DNA from: Bacillota bacterium
GTDB lineage: Bacteria > Bacillota > Clostridia > Oscillospirales > Ruminococcaceae
Reading direction: 5' to 3'
Assembly (NCBI GenBank): GCA_023429785.1
Contig: JAEZDD010000002.1
Coordinates: forward strand, 1 to 56,957
Length of the DNA: 56,957 bases
Both the position numbers and the translations under genes were made by a program. Below are positions 7,361 to 16,179 of the stretch, one piece after another (positions within the stretch are counted from its first letter, which is position 1; each line of letters opens with the position of its first letter). The notes under the pieces were generated by a model. The model ran no database searches. It was not told where the DNA came from and saw nothing but the letters and a program-made list of their open reading frames with translations.

Positions 7361-8196
7361 CGAAAATCCCTCCGGACAATCTCTTCCATATCGTGAATCA
7401 GCGCTTGAATATCCTCGTCCTTGTATTCAGCGTTGTCCCATATTTTATGAGCGACAACAGCCTGCCATACGAGCATAGCCATCCCGCCGATGACCGTCTT
7501 CCGCATTGCTTCAGCTTTTTTCATTAGAAGTGTTTTGACCGGATTATATATCGCCTCAAAAACGCAGTCAACATTGTCAATCACCTCATCAGAAACAGGA
7601 CAGGCGTCAGAATTCGGGAACATTCCCACTGGGGTTGAATTAATCAATAAGTCATAATGACCAGAAATATTACTAAGAGTAGTGATATTGACTCTTGCGT
7701 CAGGGCATAAAAGCATAATATCACCGACAACCTTTTCAGCGAGGGGGATAGTCCTCTCAAGAACGGCGATAGTGAGGGCAGAGCCGGCGAGACTAGCTTC
7801 AATCGCCATCATTCGACCGACACCGCCGCAGCCAAGAAGGAGGACGTCGCCGCCAAGACTCCCGCAGCCGGCTTTAAGAGAGTGCAGAAAGCCGAAAACA
7901 TCGGTGTTATATCCGATCGCAACACCATCGTTATTGTGGACGCAATTCACGGCACCATATCTTCTGGCGCTGATATCGATATCATCAATAAAGGGGATAA
8001 TATCCACTTTATGTGGAATTGTAATGTTATATCCAGATAGATTTTTTAAATAGGATATGGAAGAAGAAAGGTCATCGCTGCTGACATCAAAGACCTCATA
8101 TTCAGCCGGACTTTTTGAAAGCTCGAAAAGCCTCTTATGGATAGGGGGGGACATAGTGTGTTTCAGGCTATGCCCGACCAGTGAAAACTTCCGCAT
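7357..8196 (-). CDS. aroE: Shikimate dehydrogenase
   Basis: 279 residues when started at the ATG with GGAGG upstream; a longer in-frame reading into fabD lacks a site. It reduces 3-dehydroshikimate with NADPH. SLKHTMSPPIHK near the N-terminus binds shikimate, NITIPHK contains the catalytic lysine, and GCGGVGR is the nucleotide-binding turn. It sits 16 bp after fabD and overlaps aroK, so fabD-aroE-aroK form one minus-strand operon, an unusual mix of lipid and aromatic genes. Confidence 0.95.
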   Translation of the reverse strand: MRKFSLVGHSLKHTMSPPIHKRLFELSKSPAEYEVFDVSSDDLSSSISYLKNLSGYNITIPHKVDIIPFIDDIDISARRYGAVNCVHNNDGVAIGYNTDVFGFLHSLKAGCGSLGGDVLLLGCGGVGRMMAIEASLAGSALTIAVLERTIPLAEKVVGDIMLLCPDARVNITTLSNISGHYDLLINSTPVGMFPNSDACPVSDEVIDNVDCVFEAIYNPVKTLLMKKAEAMRKTVIGGMAMLVWQAVVAHKIWDNAEYKDEDIQALIHDMEEIVRRDFR

Positions 8197-8212
8197 TATT
8201 AAACCTCCGAAG

Positions 8213-9142
8213 CTATTCTGAAAAAAGCGCGCTAAGGGCCTTGTCGAGTGAGGCACTGTCCTCAATATTTGTCGCAGTAACATCTTTAAGCGTCTTTTTA
8301 ACCAGCCCCGTCAAAACCTTGTTCGGGCCAAGCTCAATATAATTTATAAAGCCTTCATCAAAAAGAGCGTTCAGCTCGCTCGTGAATTTCACAGGGGAAA
8401 CAATATGCTGGGCGAGATATTTCGGCATATCAGAGGTGTCATCTAATATACCTCCGGTAATATTTGAATAAAAATCAACTTCTGGTTTAGAGAAATGAAC
8501 ATCCTTGATTCGAGACAAAAATTCGTCAGCAGCACTCTGCATTAATTTTGAGTGAAAAGCTGAGGATACATTGAGCTTAATCGCCTTAGCTTTCTTTTCA
8601 GAAAAAACCGCAATAGCCTTTTCAACAGCGTCAGCTTCGCCGGCGATAACAGTCTGTGCATTTGAATTATAATTCACGGGAATGACGTAGCCGTCAATCG
8701 AAGCACAGATTTTTTCAATCTCGTCTGAGGGGATTCCTATAATAGCACACATTGCGCCGTCTGAAGTTTCGCTCGCCTTTTGCATTGCTTCGCTTCGTGC
8801 CTTAATGAGCTTAAAGCCGTCCTCAACAGTAACCATACCGCTCGCAACCATTGCGGCGTATTCGCCAAGTGAATGACCGGCAACAGCGTGAAAAGGGATG
8901 CCACTTTCGCTTGCAGCGTGGAACGCACAAAGAGATGTCGCGAAAATAGCCGGCTGAGCATAAATAGTTTTTGAAAGCTCCTCATCAGTCCCGTTAAAGC
9001 ATATTTCAGCGAGGTCAAAACCGAGAACTTCCCTCGCCGTATCGAAGATGTGCTTCGTTGAATGAAAGCGTTCAGAAAGCTCCTTAGCCATCCCGACATA
9101 CTGTGAGCCTTGACCGGAAAACAGAAAAACATTTTTAGACAT
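8213..9142 (-). CDS. fabD: Malonyl-CoA:ACP transacylase
   Basis: 309 residues. It moves malonyl from CoA to ACP in the cytosol, charging the carrier encoded by acpP at 17926. GQGSQ (10-14) forms the oxyanion region, GHSLGEYAA carries the nucleophile S91, and SSAFHSKLM carries H197. In many Firmicutes fabD lies between fabK and fabG; here it is transcribed divergently from fabH and heads an operon with aroE and aroK. The start has an AAGGAT site. The 289-bp divergent region to fabH probably holds shared regulation. Confidence 0.96.
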   Translation of the reverse strand: MSKNVFLFSGQGSQYVGMAKELSERFHSTKHIFDTAREVLGFDLAEICFNGTDEELSKTIYAQPAIFATSLCAFHAASESGIPFHAVAGHSLGEYAAMVASGMVTVEDGFKLIKARSEAMQKASETSDGAMCAIIGIPSDEIEKICASIDGYVIPVNYNSNAQTVIAGEADAVEKAIAVFSEKKAKAIKLNVSSAFHSKLMQSAADEFLSRIKDVHFSKPEVDFYSNITGGILDDTSDMPKYLAQHIVSPVKFTSELNALFDEGFINYIELGPNKVLTGLVKKTLKDVTATNIEDSASLDKALSALFSE

Positions 9143-9205
9143 AATAACTATCCTTTCATAAACAGAGGTTTCAAAATTGATTAATAAAATTTTTAGCGAT
9201 TTAGC

Positions 9206-9235
9206 TTGACAAAGTACTTGTATTTATAATACAAT
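9206..9235 (+). promoter_or_regulatory. Candidate promoter of the fab operon
   Basis: TTGACA (9206-9211) and TACAAT (9230-9235) are 18 bp apart. It would give a leader of about 190 nt before fabH. The -10 overlaps the inverted repeat at 9218-9234. No convincing minus-strand promoter for fabD was found in this interval, which is very AT-rich. Confidence 0.55.
9218..9234. promoter_or_regulatory. Inverted repeat over the fabH -10: possible operator
   Basis: TTGTATT-TAT-AATACAA is a perfect 7-3-7 inverted repeat covering the candidate -10. Its size and place suit a dimeric repressor such as a fatty-acid-sensing regulator. It matches neither the FapR nor the FabT box as I know them. The regulator gene is not in the window. 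Confidence 0.45.
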
Positions 9236-9240
9236 AAAGG

Positions 9241-9253
9241 TTACAAAGTGTAA
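9241..9253. promoter_or_regulatory. Inverted repeat TTACA-AAG-TGTAA
   Basis: A perfect 5-3-5 inverted repeat just downstream of the candidate fab promoter, where a bound protein would block transcription. Its half-site (TTACA/TGTAA) resembles that of the repeat at 9218-9234. Confidence 0.4.
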
Positions 9254-9347
9254 TATTTATATATAAAAAATAGTTAATAAATATGAAATATATATAAACT
9301 TATAGAGGTAAAAGTAACAAAATATAAATAGAGGCTTTTCTAAATGG

Positions 9348-9360
9348 TAACAAATTGTTA
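9348..9360. promoter_or_regulatory. Inverted repeat TAACAA-A-TTGTTA
   Basis: A 13-bp perfect palindrome 72 bp before the fabH start. It may be a third operator-like site or a weak RNA hairpin in the leader. The remaining AT-rich bases up to 9418 show nothing else I can name. Confidence 0.35.
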
Positions 9361-9431
9361 TTTTTTATTAGTTAATATAAAACACTATAACATATTTCGC
9401 AGTATAAAACAATAATATTGGGGGGCTTTTT

Positions 9432-10430
9432 TTGTTAGGTATTAAAATATTAGGCACTGGGGCTTATGCACCGGAGAAAATAGTTACAAACGAGGATTTT
9501 ACAAGAGTAGTTGAAACATCAGATGAATGGATTTATACCAGAACAGGGATGAAGAAACGTCATATTTCTCAAGGAGAGCCGACATGGTATATGGGAGCTT
9601 GTGCCGCAAAGAAAGCTATTGAGGGCGCTGGAATTGATGCTTCTGAAATAGGGCTGATTATAGATACAACTGTTACTCAGGATTATTTTACGCCTTCTAC
9701 CGCTTGTATTATACAAAATGAAATCGGTGCTAACGGTTCGATGGCTATAGATGTAAATGCTGCTTGTGCCGGCTTTGTTTATGCAATAGACATGGCCAGA
9801 AGATATCTTGTAACAGACGAAAGCATTAAATATGCTCTTGTTATAGCAAATGAAAAGCTATCAAAATTAACTGATTATACGGATAGGTCAACCTGTGTGC
9901 TTTTTGGGGATGCTGCTGCCGCTTGTGTTGTGGCACTTGACAGCGATACAGTATATACAAGTCATCTTGGTGCGGATGGCGCCGGAGCCAAATTTCTTTT
10001 TGCAAAATCTATCGAATGCGATAATCCATTTATGACAGAGGATAAAACTCATATTGAATGCAGTATTCCAGATACAGACAATCATTTTCTTCATCAGTCT
10101 GGAAAGGACGTATATAAATTCGCAATAAAAGCCCTGCCTGAAGCGGTAAGGGCGGCTGCTAAGAAAATAAACATGGAAATAGGGGGAATTGATTTTATTA
10201 TACCACATCAGGCAAATATAAGAATAATTGAAACTGCTGCTGATAATCTTGGGGTTTCAATGGACAAGTTTTATATTAACATGCAGGATTACGGCAACAC
10301 TTCCAGCGCCAGCATTCCGCTCGCTTTTGATGAGGCAATAAAAGAGGGGAAAATCAAGCGTGGCGACATTGTTTGCTTTGTTGGCTTCGGGGCCGGCCTG
10401 ACTTATGGCGCGACGATATTTAAGTATTAA
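9432..10430 (+). CDS. fabH: Beta-ketoacyl-ACP synthase III
   Basis: 332 residues. It starts fatty acid synthesis by condensing acyl-CoA with malonyl-ACP. The Cys-His-Asn triad is visible: C112 in NAACAGF, H259 in PHQANIR and N289 in DYGNTSS. The start is TTG, chosen because the GGGGGG site is 7 nt upstream and the protein starts at the family's usual place. It opens a long plus-strand fab/acc operon; fabK follows after 33 bp. Confidence 0.95.
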   Translation: MLGIKILGTGAYAPEKIVTNEDFTRVVETSDEWIYTRTGMKKRHISQGEPTWYMGACAAKKAIEGAGIDASEIGLIIDTTVTQDYFTPSTACIIQNEIGANGSMAIDVNAACAGFVYAIDMARRYLVTDESIKYALVIANEKLSKLTDYTDRSTCVLFGDAAAACVVALDSDTVYTSHLGADGAGAKFLFAKSIECDNPFMTEDKTHIECSIPDTDNHFLHQSGKDVYKFAIKALPEAVRAAAKKINMEIGGIDFIIPHQANIRIIETAADNLGVSMDKFYINMQDYGNTSSASIPLAFDEAIKEGKIKRGDIVCFVGFGAGLTYGATIFKY

Positions 10431-10463
10431 TATAAATGACATTAAAACTTTTGGAGGGAAAAT

Positions 10464-11387
10464 ATGAAAACTAAAATTACGGAGCTTCTAGGGATAAAAT
10501 ATCCAATTATTCAAGGCGGAATGGCTTGGGTTGCTGAAAGCACACTCGCCGCTGCTGTTTCAAACGCCGGCGGACTTGGACTTATCGCCGGAGGAGCGGC
10601 GCCAATCAGCTATTTAAGAGAGCAGATAAGAAAGGCAAAGGAGCTTACAGACAAGCCCTTTGGCGTGAACATTATGCTGATGAGCCCTAACGCAGAGGAG
10701 CTGGCTCAGCTTGTCATCGACGAGGGCGTTCCTGTCGTGACAACAGGAGCCGGGAATCCGGGGAAGTTCATGGAAGCATGGAAGGCAGCGGGAATTAAGG
10801 TTATCCCTGTTATACCGTCTGTTGCGCTTGCTAAAAGAATGGAAAGAGCGGGAGCTGACGCTGTCGTTGCTGAGGGAACAGAATCGGGCGGACATATCGG
10901 TGAAATCACGACAATGTGTCTTGTTCCTCAGGTTGCCGACGGGGTTAATATTCCGGTAATAGCCGCCGGTGGTATAGCTGACGGAAGAGGAGTTGCGGCT
11001 TCCTTTATGCTGGGGGCGCAGGGCGTTCAGGTCGGAACTGCTTTTCTTGTAGCGCAGGAATGTCAGATTCACGAAAATTATAAGAAGCTTGTTGTCGAGG
11101 CAAAGGACACTGACAGCATCGTTACAGGACGTTTCACAGGTCACCCTTGCCGCGGAGTCAAGACAAAGTTCGCTAAAAGACTTCTTAGCTTTGAAAAAGA
11201 GGGCGGAACACCTGAGGAATTTGAAGAAATCACAACAGGCTCACTTAGAAAAGCAGCTGTTGACGGCAACATGGATGAGGGTTCTTTCTTATGCGGAGCT
11301 ATCGCAGGGCTTGTGAATGAAATCGAGCCGGCTAAGGTCATCATTGAAAGAATGTTTGAGCAGGCAGAAAAGCTATTAAATAAATAA
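10464..11387 (+). CDS. fabK: Enoyl-ACP reductase II (FMN-dependent)
   Basis: 307 residues, a TIM-barrel flavoprotein of the nitronate monooxygenase/FabK family. The N-terminal GGMAWVAESTLAAAVSNAGG and the phosphate-binding AAGGIADGRG are typical. It carries out the last reduction of each elongation cycle. FabK instead of FabI is common in Clostridia and streptococci and gives natural triclosan resistance in known cases. Placement between fabH and fabG supports FabK over nitronate monooxygenase. Confidence 0.94.
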   Translation: MKTKITELLGIKYPIIQGGMAWVAESTLAAAVSNAGGLGLIAGGAAPISYLREQIRKAKELTDKPFGVNIMLMSPNAEELAQLVIDEGVPVVTTGAGNPGKFMEAWKAAGIKVIPVIPSVALAKRMERAGADAVVAEGTESGGHIGEITTMCLVPQVADGVNIPVIAAGGIADGRGVAASFMLGAQGVQVGTAFLVAQECQIHENYKKLVVEAKDTDSIVTGRFTGHPCRGVKTKFAKRLLSFEKEGGTPEEFEEITTGSLRKAAVDGNMDEGSFLCGAIAGLVNEIEPAKVIIERMFEQAEKLLNK

Positions 11388-11443
11388 TTTCTGCGAAAGA
11401 AACGAGATTGAGTTTATACAGTAAAGGAAAGGGTGTGGCGGGT

Positions 11444-11833
11444 ATGCTATGGCTGATTTTATTCATATTGCTTGCGAAGTATATGTATAAGATTTTTCCA
11501 ACAATATTATGGCTGGCTTTAGTGCTTAAAATAGCTAACAGATGCCTGACGCAATCAAATTATTATAGATATAAGCTCAGCAGCATCAGACTGATTCAGC
11601 TCGCCAAAAATAAAAAGGCGGTAATATATACATTTGCCACTGTTGCATTTAATGTTTTAGTGATTTTATCAGGGAATTCCTTATATCTTTTGTTAATATT
11701 TGCTGGATACCCTATAGTCTTTAGCTTATTAAATAAGACTTTGACTCTAAAAATGAATTTGTGGAGGAAAATATATGTCGAAAACAGCATTAGTTACAGG
11801 TGCATCTCAGGGGATAGGTGCTTGTATTGTTAA
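11444..11833 (+). CDS. Small hydrophobic membrane protein, unknown
   Basis: 129 residues if started at this ATG (a purine-rich AAAGGAAAGGG lies upstream; GTG at 11435 is an alternative). I do not recognise it. It has a hydrophobic N-terminal hairpin (about 1-30), a basic middle (43-58), and two more hydrophobic segments (about 60-75 and 78-95), so three to four membrane passes are likely. It lies in the usual position of fabD, between fabK and fabG, and overlaps the fabG start by 59 bp. The DNA is more AT-rich than its neighbours. It may be a real gene or a decayed insert; the overlap makes the C-terminal 19 residues doubtful. Confidence 0.45.
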   Translation: MLWLILFILLAKYMYKIFPTILWLALVLKIANRCLTQSNYYRYKLSSIRLIQLAKNKKAVIYTFATVAFNVLVILSGNSLYLLLIFAGYPIVFSLLNKTLTLKMNLWRKIYVENSISYRCISGDRCLYC

Positions 11834-12518
11834 AAGACTGGCTAAGGACGGATATAATGTCGCTGTGAACTGCTACCCTAGTGATAACGATAAAGCGAAG
11901 GCTGAGGCAGTCGCTGAGGAATGCAGGAGTTTTGGTGTCGAGGCTGAGGTTTTCGCCGCTGATGTTTCAAAGCACGATGCCTGTGACGAGATGGTTAAGG
12001 TAATAAAGGCTCGTTTTGGAACAATCGACGCTTTGGTCAATAACGCAGGAATAACAAAGGACGGGCTTCTTGTTCGTATGTCAGAGGAGCAGTATGACAC
12101 AGTTATTGCTGTAAACCAAAAAAGCGTATTTAATATGACGAAGTTCGTTGGCGCTGTCATGATGAAGCAAAGAAGCGGGACTATCGTGAACGTTTCGTCA
12201 GTGGCTGGGCTTTATGGGAACGCCGGGCAGTTTAATTATTCAGCCTCAAAGGCGGCTATTATCGGGATGACAATGTCATCGGCGAAGGAGCTGGGCTCAA
12301 GAGGAATCACTATCAATGCTGTTGCACCGGGCTTTATTCAGACACCGATGACAGACGCTTTGACAGATGAACAAAAGAATGCTATATTTAATCAAATCGC
12401 TTTAAAGAGATATGGTCAGGTTGAAGAAATTGCTGCGACTGTTTCGTTCCTTGCTTCTGAAGGGGCATCATACATAACAGGGCAGACAATCGAAATCAGC
12501 GGCGGGCTTTCAATGTAA
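11775..12518 (+). CDS. fabG: 3-oxoacyl-ACP reductase
   Basis: 247 residues, a short-chain dehydrogenase. TGASQGIG is the NADPH-binding turn, NNAG is present, and the active site shows S(SV) and YSASK. It reduces beta-ketoacyl-ACP. The start ATG follows GGAGG by 7 nt. fabF follows after 29 bp. Confidence 0.96.
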   Translation: MSKTALVTGASQGIGACIVKRLAKDGYNVAVNCYPSDNDKAKAEAVAEECRSFGVEAEVFAADVSKHDACDEMVKVIKARFGTIDALVNNAGITKDGLLVRMSEEQYDTVIAVNQKSVFNMTKFVGAVMMKQRSGTIVNVSSVAGLYGNAGQFNYSASKAAIIGMTMSSAKELGSRGITINAVAPGFIQTPMTDALTDEQKNAIFNQIALKRYGQVEEIAATVSFLASEGASYITGQTIEISGGLSM

Positions 12519-12547
12519 CTTTTAGAAACAATTTATAGGAGAATTTT

Positions 12548-13783
12548 ATGAAAAGAGTAGTAATTACTGGGATGGGGACTATAAACCCACTTGGCAAGAG
12601 CGTGAATGAATTCTGGGATAATATCATTGCCAATAAATTAGGATTTTCATTTATCGACCAGTTCGATGCAAGTGAATTTGACGTGAAAATTGTTGGCGCT
12701 GTCAAGGATTTTGACCCGACAGAATATATAGAGAAAAAAGAAGCAAAGAGAATGGAAAGGTTCACTCAGTTCGCTGTTGCTTCATCGAAACAGGCAATGG
12801 TCGATGCGGGCTCGGACTTAAAAGACCTTGACCCCTTCAGAGTCGGAGTTATAATCGGCTGTGGAATAGGCGGGCTTGAGCTGACACAGAATGAACATAA
12901 AAAGTATTTAGAAAAAGGCCCGAACAGAATTTCAGTATTCTATGTTCCGACTATGATAGGGAACATGGCGGCGGGACAGGTTTCTATGGCGACTGGGTTC
13001 AAGGGCGCAAATTTTTCAACTGTTACTGCCTGTGCATCGGCAACCCACGCAATCGGCGAGGCTTTCAGAAAGGTCAAGGACGGCTATCTTGATGCTTGTC
13101 TTTGCGGAGGGACAGAAAGCTGTATAACTGAATTTGCACTCGGTGGCTTTAATAATATGAAGGCACTTTCAAAGGCTACAGAGCTTGACAAGGCTTCAAC
13201 TCCTTTTGACGCTGACAGACAAGGCTTTGTTCTCGGCGAAGGCTGTGGAATGCTTGTTATTGAAGAGCTTGAGCACGCAAAGGCGAGAGGCGCTCACATT
13301 TATGCTGAAATCGTCGGCTATGGCGCAACAGGTGACGCATACCATATTACCTCACCTTCACCAACGGGAGAAGCGGCGGCTATGGCAATGAAACTTGCCT
13401 TTGAGGAGGGTGGACTAAAGGCTGAGGATATTGATTATATCAATGCTCACGGGACATCAACAGACTTAAATGATAAGTATGAAACCTCTGCAATAAAAAT
13501 CGCTCTCGGCGAGGAACAGGCGAAGAAGGTTGTCATTAATTCAACAAAGTCAATGACAGGTCATCTTCTCGGCGCGGCCGGTGCTGTTGAGGCAATTGTG
13601 ACTGCACTTTCAATCGAAAACGGAATTGTTCATAAGACAACCGGATATAAAACCCCTGACCCTGAATGTGACCTCGACTATTGTGTTGACAAAAACCGCG
13701 AGGTTAAAATTAAGGGAGCGCTTTCAAACTCACTCGGCTTTGGCGGACACAATGCAACAATATGCTTAAAACGCTATGAATAA
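12548..13783 (+). CDS. fabF: Beta-ketoacyl-ACP synthase II
   Basis: 411 residues, the elongation condensing enzyme. Its Cys-His-His triad is C162 (TACASATHA), H301 (NAHGTSTDLND) and H339 (TGHLLGAAG). Length is normal. It lies between fabG and accB with short gaps (29 and 16 bp), all within the same operon. Confidence 0.96.
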   Translation: MKRVVITGMGTINPLGKSVNEFWDNIIANKLGFSFIDQFDASEFDVKIVGAVKDFDPTEYIEKKEAKRMERFTQFAVASSKQAMVDAGSDLKDLDPFRVGVIIGCGIGGLELTQNEHKKYLEKGPNRISVFYVPTMIGNMAAGQVSMATGFKGANFSTVTACASATHAIGEAFRKVKDGYLDACLCGGTESCITEFALGGFNNMKALSKATELDKASTPFDADRQGFVLGEGCGMLVIEELEHAKARGAHIYAEIVGYGATGDAYHITSPSPTGEAAAMAMKLAFEEGGLKAEDIDYINAHGTSTDLNDKYETSAIKIALGEEQAKKVVINSTKSMTGHLLGAAGAVEAIVTALSIENGIVHKTTGYKTPDPECDLDYCVDKNREVKIKGALSNSLGFGGHNATICLKRYE

Positions 13784-13799
13784 TTAAGGAGATTTGACA

Positions 13800-14288
13800 A
13801 TGGCTAAGATAGAAAACTCAATAGAATGCCTCGACGCACTAATGGATAAAATGCTTCAAAAGGGAATCGCCAGTGTTTATGTTAAGGATGGGGATTTTGA
13901 AATAAAGGTTGAAACAGTGAGCGGGAAAGTGTCACAGCCTGCACCCTCTCTGTTGGGAAGTCTTCTCCCACAATATCAACAGCAATATATTCCTCAGGCT
14001 CCTCAACAGCAAATTCAAACACCTGCTGCGCCTGTTTCACCGCCAACACCAAAGGGGAATGTGGTGAAATGCCCTGTTGTCGGGACCTTCTATTCGGCGG
14101 CTTCACCAAAGGACGAGCCATTTGTTAAGGTCGGGAAGACGGTTTCAAAGGGTGATGTTATATACATTGTTGAATCAATGAAGGTAATGAACGAAATCAA
14201 GAGTGAATTCGACGGGACTGTTACAGTTATCAATGTTAAAAACGGCGAGGCGGTTGAGTTTGACCAGCCTATTATGATAATTGAATAA
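13800..14288 (+). CDS. accB: Biotin carboxyl carrier protein of acetyl-CoA carboxylase
   Basis: 162 residues from the ATG placed 8 nt after AAGGAG (a TTG two codons earlier is too close to the site). The N-terminal helix pair is followed by a Pro/Gln-rich flexible linker (about 46-84) and a biotinyl domain. The biotinylated lysine is K128 in ESMKVMNE, with Ser where many AccBs have Ala. It carries carboxybiotin between AccC and AccDA, all encoded downstream. Confidence 0.95.
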   Translation: MAKIENSIECLDALMDKMLQKGIASVYVKDGDFEIKVETVSGKVSQPAPSLLGSLLPQYQQQYIPQAPQQQIQTPAAPVSPPTPKGNVVKCPVVGTFYSAASPKDEPFVKVGKTVSKGDVIYIVESMKVMNEIKSEFDGTVTVINVKNGEAVEFDQPIMIIE

Positions 14289-14303
14289 TAAGGAGATTTT
14301 AAA

Positions 14304-14738
14304 ATGGCTGAACCTTTAATGAATCAGGAGCAGATAAAACAGATTATCCCTCACAGAGACCCGTTTTTGCTCATAGATGAAGTTGTTGAAATGGAAATCG
14401 GGAAGAGAATTGTTGCAACAAAGCAAATAAAGGCTGACGACTTCTGGTTTAAGGGGCATTTCCCTGAATATCCTGTTGTCCCCGGTGTCCTTATGCTTGA
14501 AATGCTCGCACAGGCCGGCGCCGTCGCTATGCTCTCAATGGAGGAGCATAAGGGGAAGATTGGCTTCCTCGCCGGGATTAATGATGCGAAATTCAGAAGA
14601 CAGGTTGTCCCCGGGGATACACTGACTCTTGAGGTCGAAATCATTAAGGTGAAGGGTCCGATTGGCGTTGGGAAGGCGCTTGCAACAGTTGACGGTCAGA
14701 AGGCTGTTTCCGCTGAAATATCCTTTGCATTAAAATAG
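14304..14738 (+). CDS. fabZ: 3-hydroxyacyl-ACP dehydratase
   Basis: 144 residues, a hotdog fold. H52 (in GHFPEYPVVPG) and E66 (in LMLEMLAQ) form the active site. It dehydrates beta-hydroxyacyl-ACP. The position between accB and accC is the classic Firmicute arrangement. Confidence 0.96.
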   Translation: MAEPLMNQEQIKQIIPHRDPFLLIDEVVEMEIGKRIVATKQIKADDFWFKGHFPEYPVVPGVLMLEMLAQAGAVAMLSMEEHKGKIGFLAGINDAKFRRQVVPGDTLTLEVEIIKVKGPIGVGKALATVDGQKAVSAEISFALK

Positions 14739-14768
14739 AAAAATTTTACTCCTTCAAGGAGGGTATAG

Positions 14769-16145
14769 ATGTCAAACGATATAATAACAAATGAGATAAA
14801 ACAGATTAAAAAGGTACTTATCGCTAATCGAGGCGAAATTGCTGTCCGTGTCATCCGTGCTTGTCGTGAGCTTGGGATTCGAACTGTCGCTGTATTTTCT
14901 ACTGCGGACAGGAGTGCTTTGCACGCTCAGATTGCCGACGAGGCAATTTGTATCGGGCCTGCAAGCAGCAAGGAAAGCTACTTAAACATCAAGGCGATTT
15001 TATCAGCATGTGAAATAACCGGTGCTGACGCTGTTCATCCCGGCTTTGGATTTTTATCCGAAAACGCTAATTTTGCGAGAATGTGCGACAAATGCGGGAT
15101 AACCTTCATCGGTCCTCGCCCTGAGTCGATTGAAATGCTCGGTGATAAGGCGAGCGCTAAGGAAACCATGAAAAAAGCGGGTGTTCCTGTTGTTCCCGGC
15201 TCTGACGGAGCGGTCAACACAATGGAACAGGCGAAAAAGCTCGCTCTTGAAATCGGATATCCTGTTATGGTCAAGGCTTCCGCCGGCGGCGGCGGTCGCG
15301 GGATTCGCCTTGTAAATGAGGAGAAAGAGCTTGAGTCACAGATAACGGCGGCGAAGACCGAGGCGCTCGCTTGCTTTGGCAATGACGAAATATATATTGA
15401 GAAATTTATTGTCAACCCACGTCACATAGAATTTCAGATTCTCGCTGACACTCATGGGAATGTTGTTCACCTGGGCGAGAGAGATTGCTCAATGCAAAGG
15501 CGAAACCAAAAGGTCCTTGAGGAAACTCCAAGCCCCGTCATGACCGAGGAATTGAGAAAAAGGATGGGCGAATCCGCTGTCAATGCCGCTAAGGCAACAG
15601 GCTACTCAAACGCCGGGACAATCGAATTTCTTGTTGACAACAAGGGCGACTATTATTTCATGGAAATGAATACTAGAATTCAGGTTGAACACCCTATTAC
15701 CGAGGCAGTCACCGGGATTGATATCGTGAAGCAACAGCTTTTGGTTGCAAGCGGCGAAAAACTTTCTTTCACACAGGACGAAATTCACTTGACAGGACAC
15801 GCAATAGAGTGTAGAATAAACGCTGAAAATCCTTTAGAGAATTTCAGACCGTCACCGGGGAAAATCAGTGCGCTTCATACCCCCGGGGGCTTTGGCGTCA
15901 GGATTGACAGTGCCGCATATCAGGGGTATGTTATCCCGCCGTATTATGACTCGATGATAGCGAAGCTTATTGTATACGGGAAAACCCGCGAAGAGGCAAT
16001 AATGAAAATGAGATGGGCTCTTTCTGAATTTATTGTTGACGGCATTTCAACGAACATTGACTTTCAGTTGAATCTGATAAAGCACAAGGCATTTGAAACA
16101 GGAGAATATGATATCGGATTTTTGGGCCGGACTCAGATAATATAA
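14769..16145 (+). CDS. accC: Biotin carboxylase subunit of acetyl-CoA carboxylase
   Basis: 458 residues, an ATP-grasp enzyme that carboxylates biotin on AccB. KVLIANRGEIAVRVIRA opens the N-terminal domain after a 14-residue extension. The Gly-rich ATP loop (SAGGGGRGIR), the metal-binding EMNTRIQVEHP and the catalytic region are present. The start is set by AAGGAGGG 5 nt upstream; a later start at the core domain would lack a site. Confidence 0.96.
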   Translation: MSNDIITNEIKQIKKVLIANRGEIAVRVIRACRELGIRTVAVFSTADRSALHAQIADEAICIGPASSKESYLNIKAILSACEITGADAVHPGFGFLSENANFARMCDKCGITFIGPRPESIEMLGDKASAKETMKKAGVPVVPGSDGAVNTMEQAKKLALEIGYPVMVKASAGGGGRGIRLVNEEKELESQITAAKTEALACFGNDEIYIEKFIVNPRHIEFQILADTHGNVVHLGERDCSMQRRNQKVLEETPSPVMTEELRKRMGESAVNAAKATGYSNAGTIEFLVDNKGDYYFMEMNTRIQVEHPITEAVTGIDIVKQQLLVASGEKLSFTQDEIHLTGHAIECRINAENPLENFRPSPGKISALHTPGGFGVRIDSAAYQGYVIPPYYDSMIAKLIVYGKTREEAIMKMRWALSEFIVDGISTNIDFQLNLIKHKAFETGEYDIGFLGRTQII

Positions 16146-16179
16146 TTTAATATAATCATAAAAAGGAGGGTGATAACGA

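Noticed and set aside
8197..8283. Longer AroE N-terminus reading into fabD
   Set aside because: The upstream start has no ribosome site, and the shorter form has GGAGG and starts at the family's usual motif.
9218..9234. FapR operator at the fab promoter
   Set aside because: The inverted repeat lacks the TTAGTAC-type half-sites of FapR, so I report it only as an unknown operator candidate.
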